From Acidocella sp. (GTDB lineage Bacteria > Pseudomonadota > Alphaproteobacteria > Acetobacterales > Acetobacteraceae), in the NCBI GenBank assembly GCA_028687415.1, contig JAQUAC010000012.1, positions 1 through 18,616 of the forward strand: DNA of 18,616 bases, in the 5' to 3' direction. Positions 1-6,906 of the stretch are shown piece after piece (position 1 is the stretch's first letter; every line of letters starts with the position of its first letter). The position numbers and the translations under genes were made by a program. The notes under the pieces were generated by a model. The model saw only the letters and a list, made by a program, of their open reading frames with translations, did not search any database and was not told the origin of the DNA.

Positions 1-274
1 ACTGCTCGAAGGTCTCGGGATCCATGAGCACGAGGTTGTCACCGTCAGTGTAGGAGTAGGTGTACTCCCGGTCCTCGGTGGTCAGGCGTTCCACGGTGTC
101 GGCGGTGCGCCAGCGCTCATTGGTCTTGTTGCCGGTTTTCAGGTTGCGCATTTCCACCTGGATGAAGGCGCCGCCTTTACCCGGGGTGATGATCTGCTGC
201 TTCAGCACGGTCCAGCGGTTGCCTTCGTGTTCGATGACCTGACCGGCGCGGATGAGGTTAGCCTGCTGTTTCAT
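1..274 (-). CDS. efp: Elongation factor P, N-terminal part (runs off the window)
   Basis: The minus-strand frame reads MKQQANLIRAGQVIEHEGNR and continues for 91 residues to the window edge, so the C-terminal half is missing. It matches the KOW-like N-terminal domain of EF-P, including the loop PGKGGAF and the following IQVEMRNLKTG and NERWRTADTVER segments. EF-P binds the ribosome next to the P-site tRNA and relieves stalling at consecutive prolines. Lys33 in PGKGG corresponds to E. coli Lys34, the residue that EpmA beta-lysylates; both EpmA and EpmB are encoded about 3 kb to the right, which supports modification here. The ATG at 274 is the family start, but its ribosome binding site is weak (AGGCAG). 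It is transcribed divergently from the autotransporter gene. Confidence 0.96.
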   Translation of the reverse strand, partial: MKQQANLIRAGQVIEHEGNRWTVLKQQIITPGKGGAFIQVEMRNLKTGNKTNERWRTADTVERLTTEDREYTYSYTDGDNLVLMDPETFEQ

Positions 275-527
275 GGTTCTGCCTGCGGATAAAAAACTTG
301 AATGATCGTAGGGCGGGGGCTTACGCCGCCGCGCCTCTTTCGGCAAGCCACCCCATGGTTTCTGGCGGATTCTCTCAGCCGCCACGCGGGTAATTGTTAC
401 TGGGATAAAATTTTTTCCGGCGTTTTGCCGGTCCGATTAACGGGCGGTTCAGCCTCGGGTTCCTAGAATTAGACAAATCCCAGTCGTGCAAGGGTCGCAA
501 AAGCCGCCCGCCCCAAGGACCCGTGAC
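275..527. other. Divergent intergenic region between efp and the autotransporter gene
   Basis: This 253-bp gap must hold the start signals of both flanking genes. It contains an AT-rich core (GGGATAAAATTTTTTCC at 402-418), a 5-bp hairpin CCGGC-N5-GCCGG at 417-431, and a 6-bp hairpin TGGCGG-N10-CCGCCA at 363-384. A good -10-like box, TAGAAT, lies at 464-469 pointing right, about 60 bp before the autotransporter start, but no convincing -35 box is paired with it. The efp leader could exceed 100 nt and fold, but I could not match it to any riboswitch class. Confidence 0.5.
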
Positions 528-3293
528 ATGAACACGCACATCCCCGGCCGCGTTTCCCTGCTTGCCCTGCCGGCGGCGCTCTCTTTGGCCGCCCCGGCGC
601 TAGGGCAAGGGGTTATTGGTGCCAGCCAGACCAATGGGGTTAATCTCGCCTCATACGATCCCGGCCCGGTGAGCATTGTCTCCGGGGTCAGCATAACCTC
701 CACGGGCTGGGCGGCGGTGTGGGGGGAACAGGTGGCGCAGCTCGCCAATGCCGGTGTGGTGCGGGACGATAACGGTGCCGGCATTTATCTTGGCGCTGGC
801 GGTGGCGTTACCAATACCGGGATTGTCAGCGGGGTGGACGCCATTCACCTCAACGGCGCGGGCAGTGTGGCCAATAGCGGCGTCATTGGCGCCACCGGCT
901 ATGGCGTACTGGTGAATAACGGCGCCGGGAGCGTGACCAATACCGGCCAGATTGCCGCGGGGTTTGACGGTGTCAGCCTTAATCATGGCGGGCAGGTGGA
1001 TAATTCCGGCTCCATTTTCGGCGGGCATATCGGCATCTATGCCGGCAATGGCGCGGGCAGCATCAGCAATAGCGGCGTCATCTCCGCCCGCTCGGGCGAT
1101 GCGGTCTCGCTCTATGCCGGTGGCAATCTTACCAACACCGTCAGCGGGCGGCTGCTGGGCGGGTATTCCGGTGTTTATGCCGGGGGCAGTGGCTCGGTGA
1201 TCCAGAATGCCGGCAATATCAGCGCGGCGGAATTCGGCGTGTATCTCACCGGCGCGTCCTCGGTCAGCAATAGCGGCACCATCGCCAGCGGGGTGGTGGG
1301 GGTTATCGGCACTGGCAGCGGCGCGGTGGTGGAGAATACCGGGGTTATCAGCGGGGGGAATACCGGCGTGAAGCTCGCTGGCAACGCCGAGCTGACCAAC
1401 TCCGGCACCATTACCGGCGGCGTTACCGGGGTGCGGATCGGCAATAACGGCACGCTCACCAATCTGGCGGGCGGGCTGATCCAGGGCGGCGCGGTGGGGC
1501 TGCAGGCCGGCACGGGCGATGTCATTTTCAACGCCGGCACCATCCTGGACAATACCCAGGCCGGGGCGGTGCTCGGGCGTGGGGATGTGCTGGTGAATAC
1601 AGGCAGTATCGGCGGCGTGACCGGCATTCTCACCGATGGCGCGGTCAGCATCGTTAACACCGGCACCATTACCGCCACTGGCGGGGGCGATGCCATCAGC
1701 TTCAATAGCGGCGTTAGCACGCTCACCTTGGGCACGGGGTCGGTCATCAGTGGAGACATCGCCGGCAACGGCACCGCCAGTCAAATCAACCTGACCGGCA
1801 CCGGCATGCTGGACAATGACATCACCGGCTTCAACGCAGGCGGGGCGCTGAGCGTGGCCTCCGGCGCAAGCTGGGTGGGCGGCGGCACTTGGACCATCGC
1901 GCAGGTGACCAATAGTGGCACCTTCACGCCGGGGCTGCTGAGCGCGCCGCTGACCATCAACGGCAATTTTACCCAGACCAATGGCGGCACCCTGCGCGTT
2001 GCCGTCACCCCCGCAGGTATTGCGCCCTTCACCGTGAACGGCACGGTGCGGCTGGCGGGCACGCTGGTCTATGTGCTGGCGCCAGGCAGTTACTCCCCGG
2101 CCACGGAGAGCTTTCTGACCGCCAGCGGCGGCGTGACCGGCGGGTTCACCACCGTCAGCGGCGACGGCCAAGCGCCGCAGATACAGCCGCAGACGCCACC
2201 AAAGTCCCAGCCGCAAGTGCCGGTACAATCGCAGACGGGCACGCAGCCCGTGGTAACCATTGCGAGCAGCGCAGCGGCCCCGGCGCTTGTCATCACCCAA
2301 AGCTTCACGGTCGCCCCGGCCGATGCCACGCTGGTGCCGAATATGAGCCAAGCCATGGCGCTGGGGGCGCAGACGGGCAGCTTGGCGCTGCTCGACCATG
2401 CCGCCACCGGTAGTCAGGCGGCTTGCCAATCCCCGGTGGCGCACAGCCCGGACGCCACGGCGAACGCCGCAGCCGCCCTGGCCAGCGGGTTCTGTGCCGT
2501 AGGGGGCTGGGTGCAGGCTTCGGGTGCCGCCATCTCGGCGGATGGCGCTTATAATCTGCGCGGCGGCGGATTTCTGGGTGGTGTAGACAGACCTGTCTAC
2601 ACAGGCGGGCGGCTCGGCGTTGCCGCTGGGTATGACACCATGAACATGAAGGACAAATCCGGCAGCCGGGCGGAGATGGATACGGTGCGGATCGGCCTGT
2701 ATGCCAGCCAGCCCATCGGGCGAGTGATGCTCAGCGCCGATGTGATGGACAGCATCGCCAGCACTAACAGCACGCGCCAGACCGGGGCTGGCGGGGCCAT
2801 AGCCAAGGGCAACGCCAATATCATCTCCGGCGCGGTGCAGGTGGCCTCCACGCTCAGCTTCCAGGGTGCCAGCATCACTCCGGCTTTTGGTATTATCGTC
2901 GACTCGGTGAACATGGGCAGCCTCTCCGAGACCGCCTCCACCCAGGCTTTCGCCGTGAACGCGGGGGGCTCGGGCGGGGTGACCGTGGCGCCGTATCTGC
3001 GGCTGAGCGTGGCGAAGACCTTCATCACGGCCAGCAGCCTTGCCATTACCCCGGCGGTCAGCCTGGGGGTTACCGACAGCCTGAGCAACCCCGGCAACAG
3101 GGTCACGCTTACGGCGCAGGATGGCACGAGCTTCATCGTCTCCCCGCATCATCTGGCGCCGCTCTCCGGCCAAGTGGCCGCGAACCTCGTCATCAGCCGG
3201 GGCAGCTGGTCCTTCGCCGTCGGGTACAGCGCCAATCTGGCGGGCAACTGGACGGCTCAGGCGGTGCAGGCAGGGGTGGCGGCGCGGTTCTAA
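528..3293 (+). CDS. Type V secreted autotransporter: repetitive beta-helix passenger and C-terminal beta-barrel
   Basis: The 921-residue protein starts at ATG 528, seven bases after AAGGA; a GTG at 486 in the same frame is less likely because the signal peptide begins at Met-Asn-Thr-His. Residues 1-26 form a signal peptide with probable cleavage at ALG|Q. Roughly residues 70-405 are about 15 repeats of 20-23 residues with the core N(S/T)GxI...GV, as in parallel beta-helix passengers. A Pro/Gln-rich linker follows near 547-578. Residues from about 655 to the end resemble an autotransporter beta-barrel (GGWVQASG, GGFLGGVDRP, GRLGVAAGYD) and end in a terminal Phe (VQAGVAARF), the usual BAM recognition signature. 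The passenger is probably displayed on or released from the cell surface; its ligand is unknown. The gene overlaps the end of epmB by 4 bp, tail to tail. Confidence 0.9.
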   Translation: MNTHIPGRVSLLALPAALSLAAPALGQGVIGASQTNGVNLASYDPGPVSIVSGVSITSTGWAAVWGEQVAQLANAGVVRDDNGAGIYLGAGGGVTNTGIVSGVDAIHLNGAGSVANSGVIGATGYGVLVNNGAGSVTNTGQIAAGFDGVSLNHGGQVDNSGSIFGGHIGIYAGNGAGSISNSGVISARSGDAVSLYAGGNLTNTVSGRLLGGYSGVYAGGSGSVIQNAGNISAAEFGVYLTGASSVSNSGTIASGVVGVIGTGSGAVVENTGVISGGNTGVKLAGNAELTNSGTITGGVTGVRIGNNGTLTNLAGGLIQGGAVGLQAGTGDVIFNAGTILDNTQAGAVLGRGDVLVNTGSIGGVTGILTDGAVSIVNTGTITATGGGDAISFNSGVSTLTLGTGSVISGDIAGNGTASQINLTGTGMLDNDITGFNAGGALSVASGASWVGGGTWTIAQVTNSGTFTPGLLSAPLTINGNFTQTNGGTLRVAVTPAGIAPFTVNGTVRLAGTLVYVLAPGSYSPATESFLTASGGVTGGFTTVSGDGQAPQIQPQTPPKSQPQVPVQSQTGTQPVVTIASSAAAPALVITQSFTVAPADATLVPNMSQAMALGAQTGSLALLDHAATGSQAACQSPVAHSPDATANAAAALASGFCAVGGWVQASGAAISADGAYNLRGGGFLGGVDRPVYTGGRLGVAAGYDTMNMKDKSGSRAEMDTVRIGLYASQPIGRVMLSADVMDSIASTNSTRQTGAGGAIAKGNANIISGAVQVASTLSFQGASITPAFGIIVDSVNMGSLSETASTQAFAVNAGGSGGVTVAPYLRLSVAKTFITASSLAITPAVSLGVTDSLSNPGNRVTLTAQDGTSFIVSPHHLAPLSGQVAANLVISRGSWSFAVGYSANLAGNWTAQAVQAGVAARF
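738..1740 (+). repeat. Degenerate tandem repeat block encoding the beta-helix of the autotransporter
   Basis: About 15 imperfect units of 60-69 bp each encode one helical coil with an N(S/T)G or NAG core followed by an I/V and, about ten residues later, GV/GI. The DNA has drifted, but short stretches such as AATACCGG and AATAGCGG recur. The block ends where the protein changes to STLTLGTGSVISGDI. Confidence 0.8.
2581..2602. repeat. Perfect 10-bp inverted repeat with 2-bp spacer inside the autotransporter gene
   Basis: GTGTAGACAG, then AC, then CTGTCTACAC: the arms are exact reverse complements. It encodes VDRPVYT at the start of the barrel domain. The inner TAGAC...GTCTA symmetry resembles operators of some TetR-family repressors such as NemR. 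Whether it is functional is unknown. Confidence 0.75.
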
Positions 3294-4258
3294 AGCGGGA
3301 TTTTGCCCAGCCCGCCGGGGCGGTCGAGTATGTAGGTGGGCAAAGCGGTGCCGCTGATTTTGCCGCGCAGATTGCGCAGAATTTCCCGCCCGCGCTCGGG
3401 CTCCACATGGAAGCGCGCCGTGCCGGGGGCGGGGTCCAGCTGGTGCAGGTAATAGGGTTTTATCCGGGCGCGGAGCATGGCGCGGAAGAGGTCGCCCAGG
3501 GCGGCCTCATTGTCATTTACATTGGCCAGCAGCACGGTTTGCCCGAGCAGCGGAATGCCCAGCCGGGCCAGGGCGCGGCAGGCGGATTCGGTGGCGGGGG
3601 TGATCTCCCGCGCGTGGTTGGCGTGGATGGCGAGGTAGAGCGGCTTGTCGATATCCAGTGCCGCCAGCAATTCCGGGGTGATGAGCGCCGGGTCCGCCAC
3701 CGGCACGCGGCTATGGATGCGCAGCAGCTCCACATGCGGAATCGCCTGCACCCGGCGCAGAATCTCGCCCAGGCGGCGGGGTGAGAGGATCAGCGGGTCG
3801 CCGCCGGTGAGGATGACCTCGCGGATGCCCGGATGCGCGGCGATGTAAGCGTAGGCCCCCTCCAGCTCGGCTTGGGAGAGGATGCCGCCATCCGGCCCCA
3901 CCTGCTCCCGCCGGAAGCAGAAGCGGCAATAGACCGGGCAAGCCAGCAGCGGCTTCAGCAGCGCGCGGTCCGGGTAGCGGTGGACGATGCCGGGCACGGG
4001 AGAGAGGGCTTCGTCAGCGATGGGGTCGGCGCTCTCATGCGGCGCGGTGATGAGCTCCGCCGCATCGGGGATGAATTGCAGGCCGATCGGGTCGTCCGGT
4101 GTTTCGATGAGCGTGGCCAAAGCGGGGGGCACGGAAACGGCGTAGCGCGCGGCCACCGCCTCGGCGGCGTCGCGTTGTTCGGCGGGTAGAAGCCCGGCCT
4201 CGATCAGTTCTTCCACACGGCGCAGCGTGCGGGGCTTATGTGAAATACCATCCGGCAT
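3290..4258 (-). CDS. epmB: EF-P (R)-beta-lysine forming lysine 2,3-aminomutase
   Basis: The 322-residue protein is a radical-SAM, PLP-dependent lysine aminomutase. The iron-sulfur cluster motif CPVYCRFCFRR gives Cys107, Cys111 and Cys114 (CX3CX2C); GGDPL follows, and the C-terminal DRPGGLGKIPL places the likely PLP lysine at Lys319. The short N-terminal region without the long extension of catabolic KamA, and the neighbouring epmA and efp, favour EpmB over a lysine-fermentation enzyme. It makes (R)-beta-lysine, which EpmA attaches to EF-P. Its ATG lies 23 bp from that of epmA on the other strand, with GGCAGGA about 12 bases upstream. Its TAG stop overlaps the autotransporter stop by 4 bp. Confidence 0.95.
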   Translation of the reverse strand: MPDGISHKPRTLRRVEELIEAGLLPAEQRDAAEAVAARYAVSVPPALATLIETPDDPIGLQFIPDAAELITAPHESADPIADEALSPVPGIVHRYPDRALLKPLLACPVYCRFCFRREQVGPDGGILSQAELEGAYAYIAAHPGIREVILTGGDPLILSPRRLGEILRRVQAIPHVELLRIHSRVPVADPALITPELLAALDIDKPLYLAIHANHAREITPATESACRALARLGIPLLGQTVLLANVNDNEAALGDLFRAMLRARIKPYYLHQLDPAPGTARFHVEPERGREILRNLRGKISGTALPTYILDRPGGLGKIPL

Positions 4259-4281
4259 CGGGGTCGTGTATCCTGCCCGCC

Positions 4282-5241
4282 ATGCGCTCTCAACCCTGGC
4301 AGACTTTGCCCGACCGTTTTCCGCTCCTGCTCCGCCGCCAGAGGCTTGCCGCCGCTGTCCGCGCCTTCTTCGCCGCGCGCGGCTATACGGAGGTGGAGAC
4401 CCCCTATGCCGTGGCGGCGCCAGGCGAGGAAGTACATCTGCGTGCCATTCCGGCGGGGGAAAAATGGCTGAATACCAGCCCGGAATTTGCCATGAAGAAG
4501 CTGCTGGCGGGCGGGGCCGGGCCGATCTTTCAGCTTGCCCGGGTGTGGCGGGACGAGCCGTGGAGCGACACCCACGCGCCGGAGTTCACCATGCTGGAAT
4601 GGTACTCGCTGGGGGCGGACATGCGGGCGCTGATGGACGAGACCGTCGCGCTCCTGCGCGCCACGCTGCCGCCGGAGGTGACGTGCAGGGGTATCACCAC
4701 GCGGCTGGATGAGCCTGAATTTTTGACCGTGGCGGAGGCGTTCCAGCTTTATGTGGGAGTGGATGTGCTGGCCACCGCCGATGACGCCTCCGCTTTGGCG
4801 GCGCAGGCCGGGGCAAAATTGCGGGAGGGCGAGGACTGGGAGGATTTGTTCTTCCGCCTGCTGCTGGAGCGGATTGAGCCGCATCTGGGCCGGGAACGCC
4901 CGACATTTCTCACCCATTGGCCCGCTGCCCAGGCGGCGCTGGCGCGGCGGGCGCCGGAAGACCCGCGCGTGGCCGAGCGCTTCGAGCTTTACGTGTGCGG
5001 CATAGAGCTGGCCAACGCCTTTGTGGAACTCACTGACGCTGATGAGCAGCGGGAGCGCTTTACCGTGGAGCGCGCGCGGCGGCATGCACTCTACGGCCCG
5101 GATTGGGAGATGGATGAGGATTTCCTTGCCGCGGTGGCGCAATTGCCTGCCTGCTCGGGCATCGCGCTGGGGTTTGACCGGTTGGCCATGCTCGCCACCG
5201 GGGCGCGGTGCATCGCGGATGTGTCATGGTTACCGGACTGA
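4282..5241 (+). CDS. epmA: EF-P lysine ligase (GenX/PoxA type)
   Basis: The 319-residue protein is a class II lysyl-tRNA-synthetase-like catalytic core without the anticodon domain. Visible hallmarks are YTEVETP, LNTSPEFAMKKLLA, ARVWRDE, HAPEFTMLEWY, the GIELANAFVELTDA block and motif 3 (GIALGFDRLAML). EpmA adenylates (R)-beta-lysine and transfers it to the EF-P loop lysine. ATG 4282 (MRSQPWQ) is preferred because it gives the usual family length before the first helix; an in-frame GTG at 4240 would extend into epmB. Neither start has a clear ribosome binding site. It is transcribed divergently from epmB, so at least one promoter must lie inside the other gene. Confidence 0.95.
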   Translation: MRSQPWQTLPDRFPLLLRRQRLAAAVRAFFAARGYTEVETPYAVAAPGEEVHLRAIPAGEKWLNTSPEFAMKKLLAGGAGPIFQLARVWRDEPWSDTHAPEFTMLEWYSLGADMRALMDETVALLRATLPPEVTCRGITTRLDEPEFLTVAEAFQLYVGVDVLATADDASALAAQAGAKLREGEDWEDLFFRLLLERIEPHLGRERPTFLTHWPAAQAALARRAPEDPRVAERFELYVCGIELANAFVELTDADEQRERFTVERARRHALYGPDWEMDEDFLAAVAQLPACSGIALGFDRLAMLATGARCIADVSWLPD

Positions 5242-5290
5242 TATTTTTTTAATCCGCATGCTACATGGGGATTATCAGGAGAGAGCCGGA

Positions 5291-5668
5291 ATGCGCCGTG
5301 TTATCAGTCTTGTCCTTCCCCTTATTGCCCTGGCTGGATGCGCTCGGGGGCCAAGCCTGCAATCGCGCATGGCGTCTTACATAGGCGCGCCGGAAGCGGT
5401 TCTGGTGCAGAGTCTGGGCGTGCCAGACAAGCAAATTACCGTGAATGGGGTGACCTACCTGGCCTATATTCGGCGGCATGAGCAGGTAGACCCGGATAAT
5501 TACGCCTGGGGCGGCCCGTATGGTCCATGGGCAGGGCCGTATTGGGGGCCGTATTATGGTGGTGGGGGCTTCCCGCGCAATGTGCAGGTGTGGTCCTGCG
5601 AGACCACGTTCATGGTGAAGGACGGAAAGGTGTTCAACGTGGCGCTACGGGGCAACGATTGCAGCTGA
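5291..5668 (+). CDS. Small outer-membrane-type lipoprotein, BamE-like fold suspected
   Basis: The 125-residue protein starts at ATG 5291 behind AGGAG (5277-5281). It has a lipoprotein signal peptide ending in LALAGC, so Cys17 is the predicted lipidated residue. The mature part has MASYIGAPEAVLVQSLGVP, a segment GVTYLAYIRR, a Gly/Pro/Tyr/Trp-rich stretch near residues 76-96, and a C-terminal CETTFMVKDGKVFNVALRG. The layout of an N-terminal helix with a lipid anchor, then strands ending in xxGxV, recalls SmpA/OmlA (BamE) domain lipoproteins, but this is inference. The two remaining cysteines (WSCETTF and GNDCS) could pair. It lies 49 bp after epmA and ends 4 bp before the convergent next gene. 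Confidence 0.85.
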   Translation: MRRVISLVLPLIALAGCARGPSLQSRMASYIGAPEAVLVQSLGVPDKQITVNGVTYLAYIRRHEQVDPDNYAWGGPYGPWAGPYWGPYYGGGGFPRNVQVWSCETTFMVKDGKVFNVALRGNDCS

Positions 5669-5672
5669 AGCG

Positions 5673-6590
5673 CTACCGCAACAGCTTTGCGGCGCGTTTG
5701 CGCAGGCGTTTCTGCTCGTAGAGAACCTCGTACTCAAGCAGGATATCTTCGTGGTCCTCCGGGCTGGCGGGCGCTTGCAGGTATTCGCTCAGCTCGCGCA
5801 GCGCGGCTTTCGTCGGCAGGCCGCGCTTCAGCATGAGCAGCGCCGCCAGCAGTAGGGCGGCATGCTCCAACCCGTTCCGCCAATGCAGCAGCACCCGTGT
5901 TTCAGCGTCGAGGCAATTGTCGATCAGTTCCACCGCGGCGTCGATCTGCTCGATACTGGGCGGCTCGTTGTGGGTCAGCCGAATATGGAAGCCGTCGGAA
6001 GATACAGGGGGTTGCTCTTCGGCTTGGGGGGGCTGGATGGTGATGAGGTTGGCGAAACCCGCCTGTGCCAGGGAAGCCTGATCTGGATACAGGGCGAAGA
6101 AAATATCCGGTTGGGTGACAACGGCCAGACGCGGCTCCAAGATCCAGTGAAAGCACGAGGCAGGGGCGTGAAACTGATGCGTAGCGGCGCGCGGCGGCGG
6201 CGCGCTTGGCGCGACGGTACCGTTGATGTGGGTGAAGGCCAGGCGGATGCGGTCCTTCAAGGCGTCGATAGGGACAGGAACTTCCGTGATGCTGGTTTGT
6301 GGAAGGGGAGAGGTTTCCTTTGGTGCAGGCTCGGCCTCTAGTTCGGATTTGAATGTCAGCCGCGCCGAAATGGCCTCGCGGGCTGGGGATGTTGTCTCGA
6401 AACCGACGATCTCCGCGTCACGGATATTATCCTGCGGGGGTAACGGGTGGCTGGCGCCGGTGGCGGGCAGGGCGATCAGATTATTCGCATAGCCAAGATA
6501 GCTAGCGAGGGAGGGCTCGGACGTTTTTTCCGGGGCAACACCTTGACGCCAGGAACGCAGGCGCTGGCGGAGCAGTTCTCCCAAACTCAT
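5673..6590 (-). CDS. Uncharacterised protein with a degenerate tyrosine/dual-specificity phosphatase-like C-terminal domain
   Basis: The 305-residue protein starts at ATG 6590, preceded by GGAGG with 4-nt spacing; an in-frame extension to 6674 lacks such a site. Residues 1-140 are low-complexity, Pro- and charge-rich and probably disordered (PPP at 131-133). Residues about 150-272 follow the plan of a small DSP/PTP domain: IFFALYPDQASLAQAGFANLITI, a substrate-side strand FHIRLTHNEPPS, helix IEQIDAAVELID, then VLLHWRNGLEHAALLLAALL. The last segment aligns with the catalytic loop HCX5R(S/T), but Cys is Trp237, Arg is His243 and Ser/Thr is Ala244; the general-acid Asp position seems to be Asn208. 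It is therefore probably a pseudophosphatase that binds rather than cleaves. A basic tail follows (QKRLRKRAAKLLR). Function and partner are unknown. Confidence 0.8.
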   Translation of the reverse strand: MSLGELLRQRLRSWRQGVAPEKTSEPSLASYLGYANNLIALPATGASHPLPPQDNIRDAEIVGFETTSPAREAISARLTFKSELEAEPAPKETSPLPQTSITEVPVPIDALKDRIRLAFTHINGTVAPSAPPPRAATHQFHAPASCFHWILEPRLAVVTQPDIFFALYPDQASLAQAGFANLITIQPPQAEEQPPVSSDGFHIRLTHNEPPSIEQIDAAVELIDNCLDAETRVLLHWRNGLEHAALLLAALLMLKRGLPTKAALRELSEYLQAPASPEDHEDILLEYEVLYEQKRLRKRAAKLLR

Positions 6591-6633
6591 TTTGCCTCCG
6601 CGTAAAAGCTCGTGAAAAGATGTTGTGGCGATT

Positions 6634-6662
6634 TTGGGATGCTTCTTGGCCCAGCTTATAAT
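6634..6662 (+). promoter_or_regulatory. Sigma-70-like promoter pointing into the intergenic region
   Basis: TTGGGA (6634-6639) is followed after 17 bp by a perfect TATAAT (6657-6662). Transcription would start near 6669 and run rightward, away from the 5' end of the pseudophosphatase gene and antisense to the roadblock gene. No open frame with a ribosome binding site follows, so the product could be a small RNA, or the match is fortuitous in AT-rich DNA. Confidence 0.4.
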
Positions 6663-6673
6663 GGCACAATTCA

Positions 6674-6706
6674 TTGCTTGATAATAAGCAAATAATTTTT
6701 ATTTGC
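6674..6706. repeat. Overlapping inverted repeats sharing a central arm
   Basis: TTGCTT (6674-6679) pairs with AAGCAA (6686-6691), and GCAAATAA (6688-6695) pairs with TTATTTGC (6699-6706). The two hairpins share bases 6688-6691, so they exclude one another as RNA; as DNA they could be tandem operator half-sites. They lie about 85-115 bp upstream of the pseudophosphatase start. Confidence 0.65.
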
Positions 6707-6825
6707 GGTGTGCCGGTAAAAACAAAATGCGCATTCGCGGTCAGATGCCGTGCGGCATTGATCGGGAAAAGGGCAGTATAATCCACTGTGAAATTTAACG
6801 ATAATGCAACGTAACGGCTGCGCTG

Positions 6826-6873
6826 GCCGGGATCTCTTGCAACCTGACGGCTTGTTTTAAGTGAGATCCCGGC
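6826..6873. repeat. 11-bp perfect inverted repeat with 26-nt loop
   Basis: GCCGGGATCTC (6826-6836) is the exact reverse complement of GAGATCCCGGC (6863-6873). There is no U-run on either side, so it is not a standard intrinsic terminator. It lies 34 bp downstream of the roadblock stop codon and could stabilise or end that transcript. Confidence 0.7.
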
Positions 6874-6906
6874 TTGTGTCGTAACGGATAAAGCCGGCTT
6901 ATGAAA

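Larger units (their letters stand above)
6591..6906. other. AT-rich 316-bp intergenic region with several inverted repeats and promoter-like boxes
   Basis: No convincing gene is present. The region holds overlapping inverted repeats at 6674-6706, an 11-bp inverted repeat at 6826-6873, two copies of CGTAACGG at 6810-6817 and 6880-6887, the palindrome AAGCCGGCTT at 6891-6900, and two exact TATAAT hexamers on the plus strand (6657-6662 and 6777-6782). It separates the pseudophosphatase gene from the roadblock gene, both on the minus strand, and is clearly richer in A/T than its surroundings. Confidence 0.7.

Noticed and set aside
275..420. Glycine or TPP riboswitch in the efp leader (GAGAGA, CTGAGA and GCCGAAA-like pieces)
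   Set aside because: Only short fragments match; the conserved cores of either aptamer are missing, and efp is not a usual target.
417..431. Intrinsic terminator CCGGC-N5-GCCGG
   Set aside because: The T/A run lies on the wrong side of the 5-bp stem for either strand and the hairpin sits in a divergent promoter region.
651..3173. Long minus-strand open frame (840 codons) opposite the autotransporter
   Set aside because: It has no family-like segments; its Arg/His/Pro-rich composition is what GC-rich, Gly/Ser/Thr/Asn-rich coding DNA gives on the other strand.
4204..5142. Minus-strand frame opposite epmA
   Set aside because: It lies fully over a clear epmA and has no recognisable domain; codon-bias shadow.
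6502..6786. Minus-strand frame extending upstream of the pseudophosphatase
   Set aside because: It is in another frame from the supported gene, lacks a ribosome binding site and covers regulatory DNA.
6718..6789. 23-codon frame beginning ATG 6718 behind the rightward promoter
   Set aside because: No Shine-Dalgarno sequence before the ATG; too short to support as a gene.
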